A DNA stretch of 30,921 bases from Gammaproteobacteria bacterium (GTDB lineage Bacteria > Pseudomonadota > Gammaproteobacteria > Steroidobacterales > Steroidobacteraceae): assembly GCA_028293725.1 (NCBI GenBank), contig JAQGOE010000096.1:1-30921 (forward strand), written 5' to 3'. Below, piece by piece: positions 8,049 through 15,439 of the stretch. A model generated the notes under the pieces. That model was given only the letters and a program-made list of their open reading frames with translations. It was not told the DNA's origin and made no database searches. A program made the position numbers and the translations under genes. Within the stretch, counting starts at the first letter, position 1. Each line of letters begins with the position of its first letter.

Positions 8049-8596
8049 CAAAATCCAGCGGCGGCGCGCTTGCTTCACCATGGCTGAGGAAGCGCTCGCG
8101 TTGTGCGCCCGAGGGCATACAGGATCTGCTCTTCGGAGTCTCTAAACTTCTTCATCGCTTCCCATCCCTCGCTTCACAAGGACTCCGGCGAGCACCTTAC
8201 TCCAGTTCTCAACTTACGAGAATCGGTGACGTCACCCCAATGCGGTTGCGGACAGCAGTTTGCTGTTCGAAGAAGGTACTGCCGGAAATCTACCACCAAG
8301 TCGGATCTCTGAACGCTTGAGTGTGTGTGTTCAGGCGAAGACGCGCGCGCCTGCTCTTCCTCGACCTCACTTGATTGATGCCGCCAAAGGCGATACGATA
8401 CGTCTCGGCTCGTAATAGGTGAAGTACAGAATTCGCATTCGGGGCCCATAGTCGGAGCAATTATGCATCAGCATTTCTGGACCCAAGGTGATCGAGACAA
8501 ATCGGGGTGCGGAGGAGTTTGTTTTTCAGTATCGGGTGCGCCGGATTACGAGCCGATGAGCGTCGGCCACCGAGGGGCGCTTAGCCGGAAGGACAT
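8049..8596. other. 548-base intergenic region with one candidate operator
   Basis: No open frame here looks like a real protein on either strand, and no tRNA or other structured RNA was recognised. The one notable element is the 7-3-7 palindrome at 8391-8407. The region separates the TetR gene from the sigma factor gene, so its right part presumably holds the sigma gene promoter. I could not pick a convincing -35/-10 pair. Confidence 0.5.
8391..8407. promoter_or_regulatory. Third 7-3-7 inverted repeat, candidate TetR operator
   Basis: CGATACG, ATA, CGTCTCG: the left arm is identical to the left arm of the perfect site at 6195, and the right arm differs at one base. It lies 190 bases upstream of the sigma factor start. 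Finding the same arm sequence three times within 2.2 kb around one TetR gene is the main support. Which promoter it would govern is unclear. Confidence 0.5.
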
Positions 8597-9241
8597 GTGA
8601 AAAACAGAATTGAGACAAACGTGACTACGCTGCTGTCGGATACAGACGGGCGCAGAGGCGTGGCAGATGCAGCGGATGCCAGGGAGCGCGCACTCGTGAC
8701 GCGAATCGCCAACAACGACCAACTGGCCATGAGCAGGTTCGTGCTCTTGTACGGTGCGCGGCTGGGCAGGTTTCTGCGGCGCCTTACTTGGCGTCAGGAA
8801 CTCCGCGACGAGATCATAAATGACACGATGTTTATCGTCTGGCAACAGGCGGGTCGCTTTCGATTCGAATCCCGCGTGTCATCCTGGGTTATTGGAATTG
8901 CGTACCGACGTGCCATGCATGCATTCCGCGCCGAGAGTCGGCGGCGTGTCGCCGGCGCCCAGGCGGCTGGGGACGAGGAGTCGCAGTCAGATGACACGCA
9001 AGAGCAATTCGAGAGGACCGAGTGGCTTGGAAAGGCGCTTTTGAGGCTGCCGTTCGAGCAGAGGACCGCGCTTGAGCTGATGTATCACGCCGGTTACTCC
9101 TGTGAGGAAGTTGGCGAGATAATGGGATGCCCCCCGAGCACGGTTAAAACCCGCATGTTTCACGCACGGCGGAAGCTGCGGCTCGCTCTGCCGGTGGCGG
9201 CTGGATTGGACAACCGCAAGCGTCGGGTCTCGGCAGCGTAG
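8597..9241 (+). CDS. ECF-type RNA polymerase sigma factor (RpoE-like)
   Basis: 214 residues with both ECF sigma regions. Region 2 covers about residues 45-115 (FVLLYGARLGRFLRRL, ELRDEIINDTMFIVWQ, WVIGIAYRRAMHAFR). Region 4 covers about 140-198 (LGKALLRLPFEQRTALEL, HAGYSCEEVGEIMG, PPSTVKTRMFHARRKLR), containing the DNA-binding helix-turn-helix. The start is GTG 8597 with GGAAGGA at 8587-8593. ECF factors redirect RNA polymerase to stress or envelope genes and normally sit beside an anti-sigma gene. Here the next 324 bases hold no anti-sigma gene, so it appears orphaned. Its targets cannot be seen. Confidence 0.93.
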   Translation: MKNRIETNVTTLLSDTDGRRGVADAADARERALVTRIANNDQLAMSRFVLLYGARLGRFLRRLTWRQELRDEIINDTMFIVWQQAGRFRFESRVSSWVIGIAYRRAMHAFRAESRRRVAGAQAAGDEESQSDDTQEQFERTEWLGKALLRLPFEQRTALELMYHAGYSCEEVGEIMGCPPSTVKTRMFHARRKLRLALPVAAGLDNRKRRVSAA

Positions 9242-9565
9242 CAGCCCATCGACTGTGACGAGATGAAGCCGGCTGTGTGATTCGGACTTCCGTAAGTGTC
9301 TGCTCACCGGAGGGGCGGCCTCGGGCTGGCGCTGGCTCTGCGTGCCGTGCAAGACGGAGTGAAGGTAGCGCTTGCCGATGTTGTTGAGTGTCTGCATGCC
9401 GTTGCTGTCGAGAAATTGAATGTAACGGGTCGTCAACGCGGCGGTATTGCAGAGTCGCCATGTTTCAAGGTGCGCACCCTTTGCGCATCGATTCGGGTGA
9501 GCGCGGCTCAATGCGACAAGCGTTGTGAACGAGCCGGACGAGGATGCGTCGGCGACGCGGCCGGA
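9242..9565. other. Region downstream of the sigma gene without a supportable gene
   Basis: An open plus-strand frame from 9296 runs through here into the alpha/beta hydrolase segment, but its first 90 codons do not look like any hydrolase N terminus. The opposite strand also has long open frames with poor protein character. There is no anti-sigma factor-like sequence (no CHCC motif, no transmembrane helix). The segment probably replaced the start of the hydrolase gene during a rearrangement. Confidence 0.4.
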
Positions 9566-10210
9566 AATATTTCCGCCTCTCTGCCGGTCTTGCGGCTGCA
9601 GGCAGCCGGTTTGCATGTGACTGCGGTGCAGAATCCGCTCACCTCGATCGAAGACTCGGTTGCCGAAACGCGCCGTGTGCTTGCGTTGCAGGACGGACCC
9701 ACGGTGCTCGTCGCCCATTCGTGGAGCGGCACGGTCATCAGTGAGATCGGAACTGACCCAAAAGTTTCAGCGCTGGTCTATGTCGCGGCTCGAGCACCCG
9801 ACGCGAATGAGGATTTCGTGGCCCTATCGGGCAAGTTTCCCACCATGCCGGTGAGGGCAGGCGTGCAAAACCACGACGGGTTCACCACGATCTCCGAGGA
9901 GGCCTTCATCAAGTACTTCGCGAATGGCGTCCAGCATGAAAAGGCGGAAGTGCTGTATGCCGTGCAGCAACCGACCGCCGCGTTGTTTGGAGGACACACC
10001 ACAGTCGCGGCGTGGCGGACAAAACCGAGCTGGTATGCGGTGTCGAAGCTGGATGAGACAATTTCGCCTGACCTCGAGCGTTTTTTGGCAAAGCGCATGA
10101 AGGCCCATACCATTGAGGTGAACGCGGGACATCTCTCGCTGGTCTCCCACCCCAGAGAAATCGCTGACCTGATCCTGGAGGCCGCAGGTCGCGGGAAGCA
10201 GGCGCGCTGA
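9566..10210 (+). pseudogene. Alpha/beta hydrolase (esterase-like) lacking its first strand and oxyanion-loop region
   Basis: From about 9578 the translation matches short alpha/beta hydrolases: LPVLRLQAAGLHVTAVQNPL, the nucleophile elbow VLVAHSWSG with serine in AHSWSG, LVYVAARAPD, and the catalytic histidine in NAGHLSLVSHP near the C terminus. Relatives begin with a strand and loop of the VVLVHGAFADGSSW type about 20 residues before LPVL. That part is absent, although the frame stays open upstream to 9296 with unrelated sequence. The missing segment carries the oxyanion-hole loop, so the product is probably inactive. It could still be a chimera of up to 304 residues if translated from 9296. 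Confidence 0.65.
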
Positions 10211-10343
10211 GAGAGCGGTCACTCAACCGCGCGTATAGGATTAGCCCGATCCCTGCACCAGAAGACCACAGAATCGTCTCTGTCCTATCCAGGATTGTGC
10301 TCGGACAGGCACAGGTCCACGGAGTCTCATAGGAGCCCACACG

Positions 10344-11744
10344 ATGATTAGCCGCACCGTCGTTGTTGCGATTACAGCCTTCATTTTCTGTGCCCTCGCC
10401 GGAACCGCGCTCGCAGGGGACCCGGTTGGTGACTGGGGCGGATTCCTTATCGAGCGATTCCACATGATCATCCACATCGAGAAGCTCGCTACGGGTCAAT
10501 ACTCAGCCTCTATGAGGAATGTCGAGATGGGCCGCGCCTACCTTCCTGCCGACAAGGCGGTGGTCACGGCAAATCATCTGCAGTTATCGTTTGCCGCGGC
10601 AGATGGCGCCTACGAGGCGCAATGGGACCCGGCGAAGCGAGCGTGGGCCGGTCAATGGCTGCGGCAGGGGCAACCGTTTCCACTGAACCTGTCTCGGGTA
10701 GATCCGGCGGCCTGGCGCGTCTTTGAGGTCAAACGACCCCAGGAGGATGCAATCGAGCAGGGTCCGCGACCGTATCGCGAAATCGCCGTGCAGTTTCAGA
10801 ATCGGTCCGCAGGTATCACGCTAGCTGGCACGCTTACCGTCCCGCAAGGGCGGTACCCCTTCGTCGCCGTGGTGCTCATTGCAGGTTCCGGCCCGATGAA
10901 CCGGGACGAGGAAGGTGGCGGGCATCGCGTCTTCGAGGTGCTCGCCGATGCTCTCAGCCGTCGCAACATTGCCGTCCTTCGGTACGACAAACGCGGGGTT
11001 GGCAAGTCCACCGGAGACTTTGCCAAAGCGACCATTAACGATTTGGTATCCGACACCTCTGCTGCGCTCGCCTACCTCCAGACGCGCCCAGAAGTCGACA
11101 AACACCACGTTGGCCTGATCGGCCACTCCGAAGGAGGTACCATTGCCCCGATGGTTGCCGTGAATGAGCCGTCCGTCTCGTTTCTCGTGTTGATGGCCGG
11201 ATCCGCGATCTCGAACGAAAAGCGAACCGTTTCCCAACAGTATCTTCAGGCACTCGATGGAGGCGCATCCGAAGCCCAGGCACAGCAGATCCGCGCCCTC
11301 ACACAACATCTTTTCGATGCAGTTCGCGCGAGCTCGGACGATTCCGATGCTGTACAGCGAATCCATGCACTCCTCGAAAAAGCGGAAACCGACCGCGCGA
11401 TCACAACTGCTCAGGCTAAATCCACGGCCGCCGTTTTCACTCCAGCCTTGCTGCGGGAAATGCTTGCAGAGGACCCCGCGGCCTCACTGCGCCAGATCAA
11501 GGTTCCCGTTCTGGCACTCGTGGGGTCAATAGATCACACCGTCGCCGCGACGATCTATGTGCCGGCGGCTCATGAGGCGCTGAGCAGCAATCCGCATGCG
11601 ACTGTTAAAGAGTTGCCTGGGCTCAATCACATGTTCCAGACCGCCACGATCGGCTCGGGCGCAGAGATGGCTACCATTCAGGAGACGATATCGCCAGTCG
11701 CACTCCAGGTGATCGGCGACTGGGTACAGGAACAGACCAGATAG
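10344..11744 (+). CDS. Exported alpha/beta hydrolase (S9/dienelactone-hydrolase-like)
   Basis: 466 residues from ATG 10344. A signal peptide (VVVAITAFIFCALAGTALAG) predicts export, with cleavage near residue 24. Residues 25-150 form a small beta-rich N-terminal domain. The hydrolase fold spans about 150-466 with the full triad visible: serine 262 in GHSEGG, aspartate 397 in GSIDH, histidine 429 in GLNHM. The oxyanion-side motif AGSGPMNRD lies at 180-188, followed by YDKRGVGKS at 214-222. Relatives in this family hydrolyse esters or act on peptides in the periplasm. The substrate here is unknown. A DUF6152 gene is convergent downstream. Confidence 0.88.
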   Translation: MISRTVVVAITAFIFCALAGTALAGDPVGDWGGFLIERFHMIIHIEKLATGQYSASMRNVEMGRAYLPADKAVVTANHLQLSFAAADGAYEAQWDPAKRAWAGQWLRQGQPFPLNLSRVDPAAWRVFEVKRPQEDAIEQGPRPYREIAVQFQNRSAGITLAGTLTVPQGRYPFVAVVLIAGSGPMNRDEEGGGHRVFEVLADALSRRNIAVLRYDKRGVGKSTGDFAKATINDLVSDTSAALAYLQTRPEVDKHHVGLIGHSEGGTIAPMVAVNEPSVSFLVLMAGSAISNEKRTVSQQYLQALDGGASEAQAQQIRALTQHLFDAVRASSDDSDAVQRIHALLEKAETDRAITTAQAKSTAAVFTPALLREMLAEDPAASLRQIKVPVLALVGSIDHTVAATIYVPAAHEALSSNPHATVKELPGLNHMFQTATIGSGAEMATIQETISPVALQVIGDWVQEQTR

Positions 11745-11891
11745 CGCACTTCAACCATAGGGCGGTCTGACGTAACCGGTGACTCGTCGGCGTCCTTCAG
11801 TATCGCGCGAGAATGCGGACAATGATCTCCAGGTTCATATGCCACTGCGACGGGTGCCTGACATGGGGAACTCGATTTACAGGGTGGACCG

Positions 11892-12929
11892 TCAGTCCCG
11901 TGATGAGGGTCGACCACAGTTGTAGGGCTTCACGGATTCGCCAGGTCGCGCGACCCAGGACCGTTTCAACTCCACGGGTTCGGTCAGGTATTTTGGGTCG
12001 GTGATCACGACCGAATATAGTAGGCGGGCGCCATCTGCGGAGGGTACGAATCGCTCTACGATCGACGCCTGCGGGCTGAGTGGAGTGCCTTGCGGATCCA
12101 GGTGAGGCCACGTGATGCCGTTTGTAGTGACGACAAGGGTCGTCTCTTCCCAATGCCCTTTCGAGCGCCCGAGTAGACCCGGGGCCAGGGAGTCCAGCTT
12201 GATGTTGTCCGCCATGTAGATGGTCCGGACGGTGTCGTATTCCTCCATACGCAATAGGATACCCTCCTTCTCCTTCGCGAACTCCATCGGGTAGGGCTGC
12301 TCCATGATGGTGGGCATGCCTTTCGGCTCACATCCGTGTGCGACGGTGTCATGGACCGGATCCCACTTGGCCACGATTTTCTGCGCGACCGCTGTGAGCG
12401 GGTAGTGTTCCAGCCAGAGTTCTCCAGGATCGTCGAGCTTCGTGCTCCACACCCGGAAAATACCGGCCCTCGCTGTGTCTGCGGTACCGGGATCGAGCCA
12501 TGTCGTTGTCGATCCAACGACCGTTCCAGTCCAGCGGCGCTGGATCAAGGGACCGAGTACGAGTTCGGTGCCATCGGCGCACAGCAAGTTGGTGGCGAAG
12601 ATCCGGTTCGGGGCGCGTACCGACGGCTGGCCGGCGACGCGAACCTTATCGCCGATGTGAAGCTTTTCCGGTGTGGCGTTTGTTCGGCGTAGGACGCTGA
12701 GGGAGTTCGCTTCGATGTCCCAGGTCACCTGTTGTCCGCCGGGATCTGCGCCGGTGCGTACGGTGAGGTTTACATGGGGGTTTTGCCAGGTAAAAGCGAC
12801 GAGAGTGCCTTCGATCTCGACTGTTTGCGAGTAGTTGTATTCGGAGCCTGAGTGGTGGGCGGCAGCGAGTTGGGGCGACGATAGAGCCGCCAGAAGTGTT
12901 AGCACAGCGATTCGTATGACCGCGGCCAT
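11892..12929 (-). CDS. DUF6152-like periplasmic protein
   Basis: 345 residues from ATG 12929. An upstream in-frame GTG at 13011-13013 adds 28 residues that would precede the signal peptide and is unlikely. Signal peptide: AAVIRIAVLTLLAALSSPQL, then AAAHHS, with cleavage before HHS. The mature start with paired histidines, then VEIEGTLVAFTWQNPHVNL, is the hallmark of DUF6152 proteins, which are common in environmental proteobacteria and of unknown role. The remaining 220 residues (for example GTVVGSTTTWLDPG, YMADNIKLDSLAPGLL, LKRSWVARPG) belong to the longer form of this family. No Shine-Dalgarno sequence is obvious. It is convergent with the exported hydrolase, and the 147-base gap between them has no clear terminator. 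Confidence 0.75.
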   Translation of the reverse strand: MAAVIRIAVLTLLAALSSPQLAAAHHSGSEYNYSQTVEIEGTLVAFTWQNPHVNLTVRTGADPGGQQVTWDIEANSLSVLRRTNATPEKLHIGDKVRVAGQPSVRAPNRIFATNLLCADGTELVLGPLIQRRWTGTVVGSTTTWLDPGTADTARAGIFRVWSTKLDDPGELWLEHYPLTAVAQKIVAKWDPVHDTVAHGCEPKGMPTIMEQPYPMEFAKEKEGILLRMEEYDTVRTIYMADNIKLDSLAPGLLGRSKGHWEETTLVVTTNGITWPHLDPQGTPLSPQASIVERFVPSADGARLLYSVVITDPKYLTEPVELKRSWVARPGESVKPYNCGRPSSRD

Positions 12930-13083
12930 GGTCAGCCGGGCCGAAGGTCGGTCAGAGCGAAATTCATGGAGGCTGTTTTCCGACGGCTGTGGGAGTACGT
13001 TGCGGGTGGACACTTTGGGGCGGTGGCTTCCGTGTCGAGGGCTGAAGCTGCAATTAACGCGGGGGAGTACGGGTTCGGGTCAT

Positions 13084-13580
13084 TCAGCGCAAGGTCTGAC
13101 TGACGGAGAGATGTTTCTCAACCTGGTTAGATAATGAGGTACCCCCCGATCGCCATATACAACTCGGCCGCTGGCTCGAGCCCCAGCTTGATCTGACGCG
13201 CCTCGAGAAAGGCGAGGGTTTCAAGGAACGAAAACGGTGCCAGGCGGATTTGACGTGTGATCCGGTTGTGGAGTCCCCCCTTGGCATGGATCAGGTTGTC
13301 GATCATCCAGGAGGCGGCGGAGCCGCACACCACGAGGATCACCTCAGGTGACTTACTGAGCTCGGCATTCCAGATGTGATCCAGGGCTTGGATCAATTTT
13401 GAGCGGGGGGGGGGCGGCCATCCACGGCAGTTCGTCCAGGAAGATGACCGCCCGCGCGACTTTCCGTGCTTGAATCGTGGCCTGCAGCACGGCCGCCAAG
13501 GTCTTGAAGGCGATGTGCCAGGAGTCGAGCGTCGGTACTGTGTGGTCAGCGGGACCTGCAGGGATTGATGCGTGCGGCGC
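13084..13580 (-). pseudogene. AAA/archaeal-type ATPase fragment with three frameshifts
   Basis: Three reading frames, read in order on the minus strand, rebuild one protein. The first part is VPTLDSWHIAFKTLAAVLQ followed by the Walker B-like VIFLDELPWMAAP. The second part is RSKLIQALDHIWN, then EVILVVCGSAASWMIDNLI, LHNRITRQIRLAPFSFLETL, ending AIGG. The third part is VPHYL followed by NQVEKHLSVSQ. This is the bacterial/archaeal ATPase family (Pfam ATPase_2/AAA_14 type). The first shift falls in a run of 10 G (13405-13414), the second in a run of 6 C (13142-13147), and the third at CTAACC near 13130. The P-loop end and the C-terminal domain are missing, so the gene is dead. Confidence 0.75.
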
Positions 13581-13606
13581 GCCTGGCTGCGGCGGCTCAC
13601 TGAGGC

Positions 13607-14164
13607 ATGAATTCTGCTGCGTATCTCAATCAATCACCAGTGGGGCACTTCGTGGACAAACAAACTCAAGCAGACCCGGGCATGCGCAAGCTCGCAGATC
13701 TCATCGCTGCCGCGAGCATTGCCATGCTGACGACGGAGGAGGCGGATGGCTCGATGCGCAGTCGACCGCTGGCCACGTTGCAGCTCGACTCGGAGGGGCG
13801 CCTGTGGTTTTTCACGGGCCTGTCCTCGAGTAAGGTCGCGGAGATCGACCAGCACCGCAAGGTGAACCTGAGCTACGTCAATTTAGACAAGCAAGACTAT
13901 GTGTCGGTGTCAGGACGTGCGCGGTTGTTGCGCGACCCGGATAAAATGAGACAGTTGTGGACACGCTGGGTGGAGCCTTGGTTTCCGAACGGTGTCGACG
14001 ATCCGGATCTGGCACTGTTAGAAGTTACGATTGACGAGGCGGAGTATTGGGATGCACCGGCGAGCCGGATGCAGCGGTTCTTCGGGTTATCGAAGGCGCT
14101 GGCCAGCGGGGACACCACGGGGTTGGGCGAGCATGGGAAGGTGAGACCGCGTTCGAATACGTGA
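13607..14164 (+). CDS. Pyridoxamine 5'-phosphate oxidase-fold protein (general stress protein 26-like)
   Basis: 185 residues from ATG 13607, with GAGG seven to ten bases upstream. The split-barrel flavin-binding fold is clear: LADLIAAASIAMLTTEEADG, then SRPLATLQLDSEGRLWFFTG, KVAEIDQHRKVNLSYVNL, DYVSVSGRARLLRD and the tryptophan-rich RQLWTRWVEPWFPNG. The C-terminal VTIDEAEYWDAPASRM is typical of the GSP26/PNPOx-like branch. Members bind FMN or F420/heme and are linked to stress responses, but the reaction is mostly undefined. It is divergent from the ATPase pseudogene. No operon partner follows. Confidence 0.88.
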   Translation: MNSAAYLNQSPVGHFVDKQTQADPGMRKLADLIAAASIAMLTTEEADGSMRSRPLATLQLDSEGRLWFFTGLSSSKVAEIDQHRKVNLSYVNLDKQDYVSVSGRARLLRDPDKMRQLWTRWVEPWFPNGVDDPDLALLEVTIDEAEYWDAPASRMQRFFGLSKALASGDTTGLGEHGKVRPRSNT

Positions 14165-14433
14165 CGCGACCGGCCGCAATGCGGAGCGCTGTTTCCTCTT
14201 GGGCAAGACGCACGCTTCCGTCGCTCCGAGCGGAAACGGTGGACGAGCAATTTTGATGTACTAGCCCCGCGCCGTCGTCCATGTCGGGCGGACGTGCAGT
14301 GCGGCGGGTCGCGGAGTCTACGCCGCGAAATCGAGGAATGGAAGAGGATTGCGGAAACTAACTCAATCGGTCTGCACTGGCGAGAACCGATCCGGTCGCG
14401 ATAGCCCCCGAGGGGGGAAGCGATTGATCCGCC

Positions 14434-14478
14434 AAAAAATTTCTCGGTGAGAAGCGCAATTAAGGCGAGAAATTTCTT
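14434..14478. repeat. Long inverted repeat, 13-base arms and 19-base loop
   Basis: The left arm AAAAAATTTCTCG (14434-14446) pairs with the right arm CGAGAAATTTCTT (14466-14478) at 12 of 13 positions. It could form a stem-loop in RNA or DNA. The left A-tract and right TTTCTT are not a classic terminator tail for the upstream gene, which ends 270 bases away. Function unknown. Confidence 0.6.
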
Positions 14479-14502
14479 ATCCCCAGATCCTGTCGAAAAG
14501 CC

Positions 14503-14511
14503 TGTGGATAA
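14503..14511 (-). promoter_or_regulatory. DnaA-box consensus sequence
   Basis: TGTGGATAA, the reverse complement of the consensus TTATCCACA. A one-mismatch relative, TTATCCCCA, is at 14477-14485. A single perfect 9-mer can occur by chance. The clustering next to an A/T-rich stem-loop makes it worth noting, but it is not enough to call an origin. Confidence 0.35.
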
Positions 14512-14531
14512 CACCCCCTTTCTTAGCTCGA

Positions 14532-14780
14532 TCAATCGCTTTGCGCGCTGGTTATTTTTTGTTCAAAGTTATCCCAGCTTTTTTTCGAGTGCCGGCCTGC
14601 GTGCGGGTTACTGGCCTTCAGCCACGCCGCTCGAACCACCGCGTGGGCGTTTTGAAGCTCCAACACCTGCTCGATGAGATCCGATTTACTCAGTCGGGCC
14701 AATCTCGCTTTGCATCCCCCGATCGTCTGTGCAGCTTCATCGGTAGAGTGAACGGATTGCGCTTGACGAGGGTAGTTCAT
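14532..14780 (-). CDS. Small hypothetical protein, 82 residues
   Basis: Starts at ATG 14780, with no good Shine-Dalgarno sequence. Residues 26-48 (RLARLSKSDLIEQVLELQNA) form a plausible amphipathic helix. The C terminus is polar and lysine-rich (HSKKSWDNFEQK). I do not recognise a family. It sits between a DnaA-box region and a decayed formaldehyde-activating-enzyme gene, so it may be a remnant of a lost element. Confidence 0.35.
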   Translation of the reverse strand: MNYPRQAQSVHSTDEAAQTIGGCKARLARLSKSDLIEQVLELQNAHAVVRAAWLKASNPHAGRHSKKSWDNFEQKITSAQSD

Positions 14781-14844
14781 CTGAGGATGCGTTTAAGGAC
14801 CCGTTTATTGCATGGCGCTCATTCAGCGGCGCGCGGGGACTGCT

Positions 14845-15006
14845 TGGCACCTCAGCGAGGGTGTCCCATGGCGCCTTCGAATCTACGCAAATGTGCTTGC
14901 TGACCTGAGCAACGACGTCACCATCTAATAGTCCGGCGGGAACCCAGTATGAGTCGGGCCGCCTTGGTGACATTTGGAAGGGGGCTTCCACAACCGCGGC
15001 AAGGCT
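14845..15006 (-). pseudogene. Remnant of a glutathione-dependent formaldehyde-activating enzyme (GFA) family gene
   Basis: Two minus-strand frames carry consecutive pieces of a GFA-family C terminus. RGCGSPLPNVTK holds the conserved CGSP(L/I)P zinc-site motif. After a shift of frame comes SYWVPAGLLDGD followed by VSKHICVDSKAPWDTLAEV, matching the usual VPAGxLD and HIFVxSKAPW motifs. The N-terminal half with the first zinc cysteines is missing. A frameshift and truncation make it nonfunctional. It lies directly downstream of the RidA gene on the same strand. Confidence 0.65.
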
Positions 15007-15017
15007 GAAATGTTAGG

Positions 15018-15398
15018 TTAAGCCTCGGCGATCGCTGCAATGGAAACTTTTAGGCCAGGGATGCGCGCAGGTAACTTGGCGCCTTGGCGAGCGGGCGGAT
15101 CAGAGGGAAACCATTTGAGCCACTCTTCATTCATGCCGGCAAAGTCGTCCTCGTCCGCGAGGACGATCGTGACGCTGACGATCTTATCCAATGAGCTGCC
15201 AGCTTCCTCAAGGATGGCTTGTATATTGGTCAGGCACTGCGCAGTTTGTTCTTGCACGGTCGCACCCTTTATCGCGCCGGTGGTTGGATCAGTCGGGGCC
15301 GTTCCCGAGACGAACACGAGGCCGGCGGCTTTGACCGCTTGGCTGTAGGCCGGTGGCGGCCTGGCCGCTTTTGGCGAGAAAATAATTTGACGGGCCAT
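15018..15398 (-). CDS. RidA/YjgF/Rid-family protein
   Basis: 126 residues from ATG 15398, with GAAGGAAG about 5-12 bases upstream. Longer in-frame starts would read into the IS remnant. Rid proteins form trimers. RidA itself hydrolyses reactive enamine/imine intermediates such as 2-aminoacrylate. Visible features: YSQAVKAAGLVFVSGTAP (18-35), QCLTNIQAILEEAGSSLDKI (54-73), the conserved arginine 104 in PPARQG, and LKVSIAAIAEA at the end. In canonical RidA this last strand reads close to VEIEAIA with a functionally important glutamate, which is alanine here. It may therefore be a different Rid subgroup. The decayed IS just upstream probably removed its native promoter region. Confidence 0.88.
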   Translation of the reverse strand: MARQIIFSPKAARPPPAYSQAVKAAGLVFVSGTAPTDPTTGAIKGATVQEQTAQCLTNIQAILEEAGSSLDKIVSVTIVLADEDDFAGMNEEWLKWFPSDPPARQGAKLPARIPGLKVSIAAIAEA

Positions 15399-15439
15399 TT
15401 CGCTTCCTTCTGGTGAGTATTCAGGGGGAGAGGAGGGTT

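Larger units (their letters stand above)
14165..14531. other. Intergenic region with a stem-loop and DnaA-box-like motifs
   Basis: No protein-like frame on either strand. The right half holds a 13-base inverted repeat (14434-14446 with 14466-14478) and a DnaA-box consensus (14503-14511), with a related TTATCCCCA at 14477-14485. The rest shows no recognisable element. Confidence 0.5.

Noticed and set aside
8987..9718. 243-residue minus-strand ORF across the sigma gene and the hydrolase
   Set aside because: It overlaps two recognisable plus-strand coding segments, and its translation has no family motif or credible start.
12930..13013. Upstream GTG start for the DUF6152 protein
   Set aside because: It would place 28 non-hydrophobic residues before an obvious signal peptide, and it has no ribosome site.
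13127..13633. 168-residue ORF taken as one intact gene
   Set aside because: Only its second half is ATPase-like. Its first half is the wrong frame of the same gene, so it spans a frameshift.
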